From NCBI GenBank assembly GCA_025454815.1, contig JALONR010000025.1:1-61301 (forward strand): DNA of 61,301 nucleotides. The letters are read 5' to 3'. Below, piece by piece: positions 43,799 through 52,524 of the stretch. The stretch is from Bacteroidales bacterium. GTDB lineage: Bacteria; Bacteroidota; Bacteroidia; Bacteroidales; VadinHA17. The notes beneath the pieces were generated by a model. The model made no database searches, was not told the DNA's origin, and saw only the letters and a program-made list of their open reading frames with translations. The stretch's first letter is position 1, and each line of letters opens with the position of its first letter. The translations under genes were made by a program, and so were the position numbers.

Positions 43799-44710
43799 AT
43801 GAAATCACTTATCATCCCTCCGTACCTGAAGGAGGGAGACCGTATTGAAATAATAACACCAGCCAGTCATATCGGGGAAGAGGTTGTGCACAGGGCGGTG
43901 CAGATGCTTGAACGGTCCGGTTTCCGTGTCACCCTGGGAAAACACGTATTCACACGCAGCGGCCCGTTTGCAGGTACGGACATGGAACGCCTCCAGGATA
44001 TACAACATGCCACAGACGACCCCGATGTAAAAGCGGTTCTCTGTTCACGAGGCGGGTACGGGATGTCGAGAATTGTTGACCTGATTGACTTCTCGGCACT
44101 GAAGAGACACCCGAAATGGTTTGTGGGATACAGCGATATCACTTCGCTGCACATGTGGCTTAATAATGTATGCGGGATCGCGTCGCTTCATGCCGAGATG
44201 CCTTTGAATTATTCCAGTCCCGGGTATCTCCCGCAATGTTATGATACGATGGCGGGAGCCCTCCGCGGCGAGGCTGAACCGGTTCGATGGAGCCTGCCGG
44301 CAGAGGCTTCACTGGAAGTTGCCGGCCGTCTCACCGGGGGAAACATTTCTTTATTGTACAGTCTTAACGGTACCCCGGCGCAGCCTGAAACAGAGGGGGC
44401 CATCCTGTTTATTGAGGAGATAGGCGAACACTTCTACCATCTTGACCGGATGCTTGTCTCAATGAGGATGGCAGGGCTTCTGAAGAATCTGGCAGCACTC
44501 CTGGTGGGTGGGATGGAAAAGATCACGGAGGGGGAGCATGTATTTAACCAGACCGTTGAGGAGGTGGTAATGAATGTAGTGGGAGGATATGGATACCCGG
44601 TGCTGTTCAACTTCCCGGCAGGCCATATACCGGACAACAGGGCTGTTTACCTCGGACGCAGCGCAGGGATCCGCCAGTCGGGCAGGGAAGCTGTCCTGAC
44701 CTGGCTGTAG
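43799..44710 (+). CDS. ldcA: LD-carboxypeptidase (peptidase family S66)
   Basis: S66 enzymes remove the terminal D-alanine from tetrapeptide stems during peptidoglycan recycling. The 303 residues contain the family blocks IITPASH, LCSRGGYGMSRIVDLIDF, the nucleophile serine in FVGYSDIT, the catalytic Glu region LFIEEIGEHFYHLDRML and the His in FNFPAGHIPDN. Length and start fit the family, and all three catalytic positions look intact. Its own promoter box follows the hydrolase gene. The next gene is convergent. Confidence 0.92.
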   Translation: MKSLIIPPYLKEGDRIEIITPASHIGEEVVHRAVQMLERSGFRVTLGKHVFTRSGPFAGTDMERLQDIQHATDDPDVKAVLCSRGGYGMSRIVDLIDFSALKRHPKWFVGYSDITSLHMWLNNVCGIASLHAEMPLNYSSPGYLPQCYDTMAGALRGEAEPVRWSLPAEASLEVAGRLTGGNISLLYSLNGTPAQPETEGAILFIEEIGEHFYHLDRMLVSMRMAGLLKNLAALLVGGMEKITEGEHVFNQTVEEVVMNVVGGYGYPVLFNFPAGHIPDNRAVYLGRSAGIRQSGREAVLTWL

Positions 44711-44720
44711 ATAAAGTCTC

Positions 44721-44746
44721 AGGTCTGAAGGTCTGAGGTCCGAAGG
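44721..44746 (+). repeat. Octamer array AGGTCTGA-AGGTCTGA-GGTCCGA
   Basis: Two exact 8-bp units and a decayed third in the convergent gap between the LD-carboxypeptidase and alanine dehydrogenase genes. It resembles the heptamer arrays in position but differs in sequence. Confidence 0.6.
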
Positions 44747-44784
44747 CAACGACACTTCACAGGCGGGATAAAACAGCAGGCTGG

Positions 44785-45981
44785 TCAGAATGCTGCCAGC
44801 AGCAGGTTGATATCCTTTGAGAGAATGCCGAACTTCTGACCCAGGACCTCGTTGGTGAGGATTCCGTTATATATGTACACTCCGCTTCTGAGTCCGTTGT
44901 TGAACTTGAGCATGGGTGTTATTCCTCCGGCATCGGCTATCTCCTGCATCAGCGGCCTGAAGACATTGCTGAGTGCTATCGAGGCTGTCTTGGGCACCCT
45001 GGACGGGAGGTTCCAGGCCGAGTAATGTATCACACCGTGTTTTTCATAGATGGGATCCTTGATAGCCCTGGGTTCAGCCGTCTCAACGCAGCCTCCGGTG
45101 TCAACACTGAGATCTATTATCACCGAACCTCTCTTCATGCCCTGCACCATCTCTTCGGTTACGTAAAACCATGGCATGAGTATATCCGTTGAGAGGGCTC
45201 CGATCAGCACATCGGCAGATTTCAGGGCTTTCTGCAGCACCTGGGGGTGGAATGTTGAGGTGTAGAGCCTCTGTCCAAGAAGGTTCTGGAAATTGCGCAG
45301 CCTGTGTACCGACGTGTCGAACACCCTTACTATTGCACCCAGACCCAGTGCTGCACGGGCAGCATATTCACCTGCAGTATTGGCGCCGATGATGATCACT
45401 TCCGTGGGGGTCACGCCGGTCACTCCACCAAGCATAACTCCCTTTCCCCCTGAGGTGGTGCTGAGATATTCCGAAGCGAGCAGTACGGATGTGATGCCGC
45501 TTATCTCACTCATTGACTCCACCACCGGAAGCATACCGTCACTGTCCTTGATCTTTTCACTGGCCAGTGCCGTAACCCGCTTGCGCATCAGCACCGAGAG
45601 GGTGTCCTCGCTCATGGTGGCTGCATTCATGAAAGAGATTACCATCTGCCCGCCCCTGAGCTGCGATGCCTCCTTCTGGGTGAAGGGAGCAATCTTGATT
45701 ATGATGTCACACTCATAGATTTTGGTTGCAGTGTCAACCACAATGGCTCCGTTGTCACTGTATTCCCTGTCAGAGAAACCTGCATTCTGCCCGGCGCCGT
45801 TTTCCATGAAGACCTCGTTCCCGGCATCGGTGAGTATCTTGACCGCCTCCGGCGTGAGAGCGATCCGCTTCTCATCATCACGGGTATCATGCGGTATGCC
45901 GATAGACATCTGCTTCCTTCCCACAGCTTTTTCAACCATCTCTTCCCTCGGCAGGAAGGCACTTCTGGCCGGTTCATTCAT
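44785..45981 (-). CDS. ald: Alanine dehydrogenase
   Basis: Ald reversibly deaminates alanine to pyruvate and ammonia with NAD. The 398 residues contain the alanine dehydrogenase/PNT N-terminal domain (RIALTPEAVKILTDAGNEV) and the NAD-binding domain (VIIIGANTAGEYAARAALGLGA, then IIDLSVDTGGCVETAEP). An N-terminal extension of about 25 residues precedes the conserved core; such extensions are common in Bacteroidota, so the ATG at 45981 is kept, although an ATG 24 codons in is possible. A proton-translocating transhydrogenase alpha subunit is a related alternative, but no beta subunit is nearby. A promoter box lies 45 bases upstream. Confidence 0.88.
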   Translation of the reverse strand: MNEPARSAFLPREEMVEKAVGRKQMSIGIPHDTRDDEKRIALTPEAVKILTDAGNEVFMENGAGQNAGFSDREYSDNGAIVVDTATKIYECDIIIKIAPFTQKEASQLRGGQMVISFMNAATMSEDTLSVLMRKRVTALASEKIKDSDGMLPVVESMSEISGITSVLLASEYLSTTSGGKGVMLGGVTGVTPTEVIIIGANTAGEYAARAALGLGAIVRVFDTSVHRLRNFQNLLGQRLYTSTFHPQVLQKALKSADVLIGALSTDILMPWFYVTEEMVQGMKRGSVIIDLSVDTGGCVETAEPRAIKDPIYEKHGVIHYSAWNLPSRVPKTASIALSNVFRPLMQEIADAGGITPMLKFNNGLRSGVYIYNGILTNEVLGQKFGILSKDINLLLAAF

Positions 45982-46026
45982 CTGGCTCAGTTTTAAGGGT
46001 TAAACGAAAGAAAAATCTCAGCAGAT

Positions 46027-46034
46027 CAAAATTA
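46027..46034 (-). promoter_or_regulatory. -7 promoter box for ald (TAATTTTG on the minus strand)
   Basis: Exact TAnnTTTG match 45 bases upstream of the ald ATG. Confidence 0.5.
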
Positions 46035-46089
46035 AGATTTTAATTGCATAGTCAGCAGGTATGACTGCAATAATAAAGAGAGGCTGACC

Positions 46090-46141
46090 TTGTGAAGAGA
46101 AATGGTCCCGGGTCGGTTTTGTGAAGAGAAATAGTCCCGGG
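46090..46141 (+). repeat. Two near-exact 23-bp direct repeats, period 29
   Basis: The 23-bp unit, TTGTGAAGAGAAATRGTCCC plus GGG, occurs at 46090-46112 and 46119-46141 with one mismatch (R is G, then A). GCTGACCTT flanks the pair at 46083-46091 and 46141-46149. The rest of this 189-base gap between tsaE and ald has only the ald promoter. Confidence 0.8.
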
Positions 46142-46170
46142 CTGACCTTTGCCGGGACTTTCCGGTGGAT

Positions 46171-46611
46171 TTATCCGGTGGCACCGGCAGGAGGCGCAGG
46201 CAGATTGCCGATGATCCTGCTGCCGTCGGCGGCAACGGTGATTGTCAGCTTCATTGTTTCAGGGGGCAGCAGCGGTTCGATGAGCTCGGGCCACTCCATG
46301 AAGCACGGTGCCCCCGAATCAAAATACTCCTCAATTCCAAAGTCGAGGACTTCGGTAATATTCCTGATCCTGTAGAAATCAAAGTGGTACACAGGCATGG
46401 TCCCGGGGCGCCTGTATTCATTCACAAGGGTGAATGTGGGGCTGGTGACGGTGTCAGCAACGCCCATCTCATTGCAGATCGCTTTGATAATGGTTGTCTT
46501 GCCCGACCCCATCTGGCCGTAAAATGCGAATATCCTGCTTCCGGCAGTTTCCTTCAGGAATTGCCTTGCCGCATCGCGTAGGCGGCTCCTGTCAGCAATA
46601 ACTATTCTCAT
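46171..46611 (-). CDS. tsaE: tRNA threonylcarbamoyladenosine biosynthesis ATPase TsaE
   Basis: TsaE is the ATPase that supports TsaB-TsaD in making t6A37 in tRNAs reading ANN codons. The 146 residues have Walker A GQMGSGKT (32-39), the TSPTFTLVNEY block, YHFDFYRI and FMEWPE near the C-terminus. The ATG at 46611 is chosen; an upstream TTG that overlaps the porX stop is less likely. It is 17 bases after porX, so it is probably the last gene of porW-porX-tsaE. An Ala/Pro/Gly tail ends the protein. Confidence 0.94.
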   Translation of the reverse strand: MRIVIADRSRLRDAARQFLKETAGSRIFAFYGQMGSGKTTIIKAICNEMGVADTVTSPTFTLVNEYRRPGTMPVYHFDFYRIRNITEVLDFGIEEYFDSGAPCFMEWPELIEPLLPPETMKLTITVAADGSRIIGNLPAPPAGATG

Positions 46612-46628
46612 GCCGTAAAAATAGCAAA

Positions 46629-48182
46629 TCAAACCGGTTCCAGTGTGACCAGCGGAAGCATCATCTCCTGAAGTGATATTCCACCATGCTGGAATGAGTC
46701 GCGGTAGTAGGAGACAATGTTGTTGTAGTTATTGGGATAAACCAGGAAGTCACTGGCGCAGGCGAAGATATACCTTGAAGTTATGTTTGCCATTGGCAGC
46801 CCTGCCTTGGAGGGTGCAGTGATTTCGAACACCTCCCGGGGGTTGTAGTCGAGGTTTCTGCCCGTCTTGTAGCGCAGGTTCATCGATGTCTGCCTGTCAC
46901 CCACCACCTTCACCGGCTTCTGCACCCTGACCGAGCCGTGGTCAGTGGTGATGACAGCGCGTGCGCCACGTGCAGAGATAAGCCTGAGGAGCTCCATGAG
47001 GGGTGAGTGAATGAACCATGAATGGGTAAGTGTCATCCATGATGCTTCGTCGCCAGTCAGATCACGTATAAGGTCGTTTTCCGTACGGGCATGGCTGAGG
47101 AGGTCAACAAAATTATATACAAGCACATTCAGGTCATTGGCCATCAGCTGTGATATCCTTTCATTCACGTTCCTTCCTTCGGCATCAGAGCTGATTTTGT
47201 TATAGCTCCACCTGCAGCTTATGCCAGCCCGTGAGAGGTTTTTTGCCAGCAGTTTCTCTTCGTTAAGGTTCTTGCCTTCATCCTCATTTTCATCAATCCA
47301 GTATTCGGGCATCAGTTCCCCGATGGCAGCGGGCATAAGGCCGGCAAAAAGTGCATTGCGGGCATACTGTGTGGTGGTCGGGAGGATGCTCAGGTAGAGC
47401 TCCTCGTCAACGGTGCGCATTATCTGTCTCAGGTCACCGGCAATGGTCTGCCACTGGTCAAAGCGCATGTTGTCAACCACAATGAAGAAGAGCGGAGTAC
47501 CCCTGCTGATCATCGGGAATACTCTTTTTGACATCACTGCCGGAGAGAGGAGGGGCCTGTCGGATGCATCGGCAGTGACCCACCGCATGTAGTTGCCCGA
47601 GATGTATTTTGCGAATGCCCTGTTGGCATCAGCATCCTGCATCCGGAGCACATCACGCATGCCGGTGTCCGATGACCTTATCAGTTCACCCTGCCAGAAT
47701 GTGAGGCGGCGATACAGCTCACACCACTCTTCAAAGGAGGAGGCAGAGGAGATCATCCCCGCAATGCTCCCGAACTCCTCCCGGAAAACGGTGGTGGTCT
47801 GCCTTGTTACTATCTCTTCGATATTCAGTATTCGCTTAAGGGTAAGCAGAATCTGCTGCGGCTTGACCGGTTTGATAAGAAAGTCGGCTATCTGTGAGCC
47901 GATGGCGGCATCCATTATATCCTCCTCCTCGCTCTTGGTGATCATTACCACCGGGATGGAGGGGCTGATGCCTTTTATCCGTCTCAGGGTCTCAATACCG
48001 CTTAGCCCCGGCATATGTTCATCAAGGAAGATGATGTCATAGGCCTTTTCCCTGACCATGTTTATTGCATCATTGCCGGAGTGGCAGGTGTCTGTCTCAA
48101 ATCCTCTTTCATTGAGGAAAAGGATATGTGACCTCAGCACACCTATTTCATCATCGACCCATAAGATTCTTACCTGTCTCAT
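46629..48182 (-). CDS. porX: T9SS regulator PorX (response regulator fused to PglZ phosphatase-like domain)
   Basis: In P. gingivalis PorX is the response regulator of the PorXY system; it is reported to act with the sigma factor SigP, to bind PorL, and to have zinc-dependent phosphodiesterase activity. The 517 residues show a receiver domain at about 1-120 with Asp9-Asp10-equivalents (ILWVDDE) and phospho-acceptor Asp54 (FLDEHMPG), then a PglZ/alkaline-phosphatase-like domain from about 210 (FFIVVDNMRFDQW, LPTTTQYARNALF, VITTDHGSVRV). The full length and the metal-site blocks look intact. It sits 15 bases after porW, itself a T9SS part, which strengthens the call. Confidence 0.94.
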   Translation of the reverse strand: MRQVRILWVDDEIGVLRSHILFLNERGFETDTCHSGNDAINMVREKAYDIIFLDEHMPGLSGIETLRRIKGISPSIPVVMITKSEEEDIMDAAIGSQIADFLIKPVKPQQILLTLKRILNIEEIVTRQTTTVFREEFGSIAGMISSASSFEEWCELYRRLTFWQGELIRSSDTGMRDVLRMQDADANRAFAKYISGNYMRWVTADASDRPLLSPAVMSKRVFPMISRGTPLFFIVVDNMRFDQWQTIAGDLRQIMRTVDEELYLSILPTTTQYARNALFAGLMPAAIGELMPEYWIDENEDEGKNLNEEKLLAKNLSRAGISCRWSYNKISSDAEGRNVNERISQLMANDLNVLVYNFVDLLSHARTENDLIRDLTGDEASWMTLTHSWFIHSPLMELLRLISARGARAVITTDHGSVRVQKPVKVVGDRQTSMNLRYKTGRNLDYNPREVFEITAPSKAGLPMANITSRYIFACASDFLVYPNNYNNIVSYYRDSFQHGGISLQEMMLPLVTLEPV

Positions 48183-48197
48183 TGTCAGCCTTTAGCG

Positions 48198-50858
48198 TTA
48201 TCGCAGGTTGGGATACTCTTTAGTGTGAAAGATAGTATATCTGTCGATATTCTTGTCTTCCCTGAATTTCTGCAGGTTGTCGCGGCTGATAATGAATATT
48301 GTCAGGTTTGCCGTGGCGGCTTCCCTGATGACTGACGATGGATCAAACTGGCTGATCCAGGATGTTGCCTCGCCGGCATCAGCAAAGGTGCCGGTGGTGA
48401 TCAGCAGGTAACCGGCGTCAACGGCGGTTCCCTCAGTGCGATAGTTGCGGTCAGCGAAATTGTCAAGGTTATAATTGATGATGTCAAATACAATCTGGTT
48501 CAGGTTTGCGCGCTGGTTGGCTGCAATTATCATGACATAATGGGGTTGAACCGTATCATGCACATAGATTTCTTCCGCGATCCTGGTATCCTCGGCGATT
48601 CTGATCTCCGGTTTTTCCCTCCTGAGGAATTCGGTAATCTCTGCTGCTCTTTTTCCCTCGGCCGTTGCGGGGAATTTTGCAATAAGTGAATCAAGTCCTG
48701 CCTTGTATGCAAGTTCGCCTTCGAGTGCGCCGGTTGCCATGGCTCCGAGGAGCATGAACCTGGGAATAAGTTCCTCTCCCGGATAAAGTCTGACAGCTTC
48801 CTCACATATGGCTCTTGCATCTGCATATCTCTCTTCGGCAAAGGCCTGGTAAGCGGCTTCGTAGCTTCTGGCTGCCCTTGCAGAGGCCTCCCTGTGCCTG
48901 TTCACATAGTCAGGGTCGGAGAGGATAAGTGCATATTCGGAGTCCGGATATGATGCCAGCAGGTCAGCTCTCCGTCTCTCGGCCCTGGCAGGGTCACTGT
49001 TGCGGAGCAGCCGGTAAAGTTCGTAGAGAGCCTCAGCCTTAATATTGTCATCATTGCCTGTGGTGGCTGCCTTCTCCAGTGATGCAGCGGCAGTGAGGGT
49101 GTCACCAAGGCGTGCAGCGAGGATCTTACCCTCGCCGAGAAGCGCCTCGGCACTGCGTCTGACTGAGAGAGCCATAAGCGAGTCAGTCAGCGGCAGGTTT
49201 CGGAGGTAATAATCCCTGGTACGTTCGGGGGCTACTCCTGCGCTGTCACCGTTTTCTTTCTGCACCTCATTTTCGTGTATTGATCCGGGTGCGAATGCTG
49301 AGCGGGCCTTGTTTGCCCTTCTCCAGTTATCTTCCAGGCGCCTGTCTCCCCAGCGGCGGCGGAATTCCGTACGCCCGAATGTAAGTGCGGCCTGGTTATA
49401 GAAATACCAGCCTCCTTCGGCTGAGATGGCTCCGCGGTAACGCTGCTCATTCTCATAATAGAGGCCCATGTTGTACCTGTCGCCGCCATCACCGGTTCGT
49501 TGACTGTTCATCTTCTCCTCCACGCTTCTGATCACTCCCGCAATGAGGGCATCCCGTTCGGAAGCGCTCATGGCTGCCACTCTCCTCAGGCTGTCTTCGG
49601 TCATAACCACAGAGTGGAAACCGGCATATTCACCCAGGTCGGTTGTCCTGCGGCTGATAAGCTGATAATCGGGAAAGCGGTTGTCTATGAGAAATGTGGC
49701 GCTGTCATAATAGAGCCATGCCTTCATATAATCGGGTCTGGCATAATAATGATCTGCCAGGGCAAGATACGAACGGGCTTTCTGGCGGGTGTTGACCGTG
49801 CTGCTGGCGGCAGCCTGCGACCAAAGTTTCAGTGCCTCATCCGTGTTTCCGAGTCGCTGTTCCAGCTCACCCAGGGCAAAGTATATCTGGTCAAGATAAT
49901 CCTTGTTCTTGGAGTCACGCAGCATCCTGCGGAGTGTTTTGATGAGATCGTCAGCGTCGCCCTGTGAGATATCAGCCACTCCGGCCAGGTTTATCCCTGC
50001 ATTGAACTTGAGGTCATAGGGAGGATTCATTCTCATCACCTGCCTGAAGTAGCGGGTTGAGAGGTCATTGTTGCCGGTGGCTCTGCATACCTGTGCAAGG
50101 AGATAGGTCAACCTTACCTTTGTGTCATTATTGCCTGCATTCTCTGTTGCCAGGGTGAGGGGTTCCACTGCATCACCGTACCTTTTCTGCCTGAGGGCTA
50201 TGTCAGCCAGGGTGGAGTAGTACATTGACCTTAGTCCGCGCGAAATGTTTTCGGGAGTGGCTGCCTCCTGGAGCAGGCGTGATGCCTCCGCATAGCTCCC
50301 CTCCTCGGTCTGTATCCGTGCAAGCCAGATGCGTGCCTCAGTGACCAGGTCGGGGTCGGTAGCAATGGATATGGCGAACGAGAATGATGAGCGTGCTGCC
50401 ATGAAATTCTTCTGGTAGAACTGCGCCTTGGCCATCAGCAGCCATGAGTCATCGACCCATTCATTGTATTCCCGCCTGTTGTAAAACTCCTCGCTTCTGT
50501 CATTCGGGCTGCGGCGTCCCTTCTCCTCCGGTTTTGCAGTGATTGAGTGCAAGGCGATTACCTTTGAGGCCTTCTGCACGGCCCTCTCCATGTCAGAATT
50601 GGCTGCTCTAGCCGACTCCGGGGAGGAGTATTCAAAAACCGGAAGGAGCTCACTGTAATCATCGCGGTGTGATGAGATCACTTTTTTCACCCCGGTTTTA
50701 TAGGCTTCATTTCCGTTGAACCAGATGTTGTATTTAGAGATCAGTGAATTGTAAAAACGGCTCGCGCCGGTGTTCTTTTCCGCAGAACACCCGGCAAGAA
50801 CCAGCGTGACCAGGATGATCACCGCGGCCGTGTATACCCTATGCCGTAATCTCAACAA
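48198..50858 (-). CDS. porW: T9SS lipoprotein PorW/SprE (TPR protein)
   Basis: PorW/SprE is a tetratricopeptide lipoprotein that links the GldKN ring to the outer-membrane translocon and is required for secretion. The 886 residues start with a lipoprotein signal (VYTAAVIILVTLVLAGC, Cys24), continue with SRFYNSLISKYNIWFNGNEA, the family entry block, and then carry many TPR-like helical pairs (for example FYQKNFMAARSSFSFAI, ALGELEQRLGNTDEALKLW). The C-terminal 130 residues form a compact SPOR-like beta region. The start is TTG (50858, or 50855), as no in-frame ATG precedes the signal. It heads porW-porX-tsaE and has a promoter box 45 bases upstream. Confidence 0.9.
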   Translation of the reverse strand: MLRLRHRVYTAAVIILVTLVLAGCSAEKNTGASRFYNSLISKYNIWFNGNEAYKTGVKKVISSHRDDYSELLPVFEYSSPESARAANSDMERAVQKASKVIALHSITAKPEEKGRRSPNDRSEEFYNRREYNEWVDDSWLLMAKAQFYQKNFMAARSSFSFAISIATDPDLVTEARIWLARIQTEEGSYAEASRLLQEAATPENISRGLRSMYYSTLADIALRQKRYGDAVEPLTLATENAGNNDTKVRLTYLLAQVCRATGNNDLSTRYFRQVMRMNPPYDLKFNAGINLAGVADISQGDADDLIKTLRRMLRDSKNKDYLDQIYFALGELEQRLGNTDEALKLWSQAAASSTVNTRQKARSYLALADHYYARPDYMKAWLYYDSATFLIDNRFPDYQLISRRTTDLGEYAGFHSVVMTEDSLRRVAAMSASERDALIAGVIRSVEEKMNSQRTGDGGDRYNMGLYYENEQRYRGAISAEGGWYFYNQAALTFGRTEFRRRWGDRRLEDNWRRANKARSAFAPGSIHENEVQKENGDSAGVAPERTRDYYLRNLPLTDSLMALSVRRSAEALLGEGKILAARLGDTLTAAASLEKAATTGNDDNIKAEALYELYRLLRNSDPARAERRRADLLASYPDSEYALILSDPDYVNRHREASARAARSYEAAYQAFAEERYADARAICEEAVRLYPGEELIPRFMLLGAMATGALEGELAYKAGLDSLIAKFPATAEGKRAAEITEFLRREKPEIRIAEDTRIAEEIYVHDTVQPHYVMIIAANQRANLNQIVFDIINYNLDNFADRNYRTEGTAVDAGYLLITTGTFADAGEATSWISQFDPSSVIREAATANLTIFIISRDNLQKFREDKNIDRYTIFHTKEYPNLR

Positions 50859-50903
50859 ATATGGTTTATACTCTTATAACTGAAGAGGCCTCCCGATAGT
50901 ATT

Positions 50904-50911
50904 CAAAGTTA
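50904..50911 (-). promoter_or_regulatory. -7 promoter box for porW-porX-tsaE (TAACTTTG on the minus strand)
   Basis: Exact TAnnTTTG match 45 bases upstream of the TTG start of porW, in the gap after mrp. Confidence 0.55.
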
Positions 50912-50961
50912 AGAAAAAGAGGAAGGAGAAAAGGATTCTCCTGTTACGGGCGGCAGCAGGC

Positions 50962-52062
50962 TCATTTAACCTCCACCTTCTTTGTCGGGGCCATCTCCGC
51001 GTTACGTTTTTCCACCTGGGCCATCACGGTGTCTGCCAGCTTCATGAAGGCCACTCCTGTCGGGCTGTCATCCAGCGCCACCGGGTTGCCTGAATCGCCC
51101 CCGTCACATATGCTTCCCACTATGGGTATCTGGCCCAGCAGCTCAGTACCGCTCTCTGCGGCAAGCCTGCTGCCGCCCTCCTTTCCGAAGATGTAATATT
51201 TTTTCCCGGGCAGTTCAGGGGCCTCGAAATATGACATGTTTTCAACCAGGCCCAGCACCGGCACATTTATAGATTCACTCCGGAACATGGCTATTCCCTT
51301 TCGGGCATCTGCAAGGGCCACCTCCTGTGGGGTGGTAACCACTATGGCGCCTGTTACCGGCACTTCCTGTACCAGTGTCAGGTGAATGTCACTCGTTCCG
51401 GGAGGCAGGTCGAAGATGAGATAGTCAAGCTCACCCCACTCTCCCTGGCCGATGAGCTGCTTCAGGAAACTGCTGGCCATGGGTCCGCGCCAGATTACCG
51501 CATCGGAGCCCTTGACGAAGAAGCCTATGGACAGGATCTTTACCCCGTACTTTGTCATCGGGATAATCAGGTCAGTACCCTTCTCGCTGCGTACTTCCGG
51601 ACGGTAGTCACCCGCATTGAACATCCTGGGTACTGACGGGCCGAAGATATCGGCATCAAGCAGACCGGTCGCAAATCCCTTCCGTGCCAGCGCCACCGCA
51701 AGGTTGACCGCTACGGTTGATTTGCCCACCCCCCCCTTGCCGGAAGAGACGGCTATAATGTTTTTTACTCCGGGCAGGACATCCCTCTTCGGGGGCGTCA
51801 TCTTCTCAACCACGATTCTTGGTTTTACCTCTATTGAGGAGATCACGGCATCAGGCCCGATGGACTCCTTTACTGCCCTGACACAATTGCTTTTTACCGA
51901 TGCCAGGAACGGGTCATTTGACTTTTCAGGAACAAGTACCAGTTCTATACCCTCATCAGTCACCTTTATGTCACCCACCATGCCGAGGGTAACAATATCA
52001 CTCCCCTTCTCAGGATGGGTCACCTTTCTGAGGGCATTCAGAATTTCTTCTTTTTTGTACAT
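50962..52062 (-). CDS. Mrp/NBP35 family Fe-S cluster carrier ATPase
   Basis: Mrp proteins bind and transfer Fe-S clusters. The 366 residues from the ATG at 52062 begin with a DUF59/MIP18 domain (about 1-80) and continue with a ParA-like ATPase (Walker A SSGKGGVGKST, then GLLDADIFGPSVPRMF and IFDLPPGTSD). The CxxC pair that binds the bridging cluster in classical Mrp/ApbC is absent: the usual NMSYF-x-CPHC segment reads NMSYFEAPELPGKKYYIFG. This is the common Bacteroidota form. Cluster transfer is therefore uncertain. An upstream extension of the frame runs through a simple repeat and is not used. Confidence 0.88.
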   Translation of the reverse strand: MYKKEEILNALRKVTHPEKGSDIVTLGMVGDIKVTDEGIELVLVPEKSNDPFLASVKSNCVRAVKESIGPDAVISSIEVKPRIVVEKMTPPKRDVLPGVKNIIAVSSGKGGVGKSTVAVNLAVALARKGFATGLLDADIFGPSVPRMFNAGDYRPEVRSEKGTDLIIPMTKYGVKILSIGFFVKGSDAVIWRGPMASSFLKQLIGQGEWGELDYLIFDLPPGTSDIHLTLVQEVPVTGAIVVTTPQEVALADARKGIAMFRSESINVPVLGLVENMSYFEAPELPGKKYYIFGKEGGSRLAAESGTELLGQIPIVGSICDGGDSGNPVALDDSPTGVAFMKLADTVMAQVEKRNAEMAPTKKVEVK

Positions 52063-52072
52063 AATGTTGATT

Positions 52073-52097
52073 ATTTGCGATTTGCAATTTGCAATTT
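52073..52097 (+). repeat. Heptamer array ATTTGCG-ATTTGCA-ATTTGCA-ATTT
   Basis: A period-7 array in the gap between mrp and the alkyltransferase-like gene, followed by a T-run. Nothing else is seen in this 105-base gap. Confidence 0.7.
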
Positions 52098-52167
52098 TTT
52101 TTTCCAACCTACCGTCTTCTGACCTTCTCACTTCCGGCCTTCATGTTTACCAACACCTGTTCTCATT

Positions 52168-52524
52168 CTATAGTTCAACTGCCGGGTCCCAGAACCGTTC
52201 CCTGAACTCAATTACCATGTCATCAATCACGGTGAAGCCCTCATTTTCAAGCAGCTGCTGCATGGTTGTGGAGGTGCCGAAGTGATGTTTGCCTGTCAGC
52301 ATTCCATTGCGGTTGACCACGCGGTGTGCAGGGACGTAGTCATGACCGAAGTGAGATGAGTTTAGCGCCCATCCCACCATCCTTGCGGAGCCACCGGTGC
52401 CGAGATACCTGGCAATGGCGCCGTATGAGGTTATCCGGCCAAAAGGTATCAGCCTTGTCACTTCATAGACGCGGCTGAAGAATCCCTCATTGTCACTCTC
52501 CGGGGCTGATGATTTCCTTTTCAT
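52168..52524 (-). CDS. Alkyltransferase-like (ATL) protein, MGMT family without the active cysteine
   Basis: The 118-residue product is a single MGMT-type DNA-binding domain (IPFGRITSYGAIARYLG, the arginine finger region ARMVGWALN). The PCHRVV active site of O6-alkylguanine transferases is PAHRVV, so no alkyl transfer is possible. In known ATL proteins this form binds alkylated bases and flags them for nucleotide excision repair. The gene overlaps the end of trmB by 32 bases, so translation is coupled. It is the last gene of ricT-gldH-trmB-ATL. Confidence 0.9.
   Translation of the reverse strand: MKRKSSAPESDNEGFFSRVYEVTRLIPFGRITSYGAIARYLGTGGSARMVGWALNSSHFGHDYVPAHRVVNRNGMLTGKHHFGTSTTMQQLLENEGFTVIDDMVIEFRERFWDPAVEL

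Noticed and set aside
45982..46170. Small coding gene of 67 codons on the minus strand across the direct repeats
   Set aside because: It spans the repeat and the end of tsaE in another frame, without a start context or homology.
51617..52285. 222-codon open frame antisense to mrp
   Set aside because: It overlaps mrp and the alkyltransferase-like gene, both certain on the other strand.
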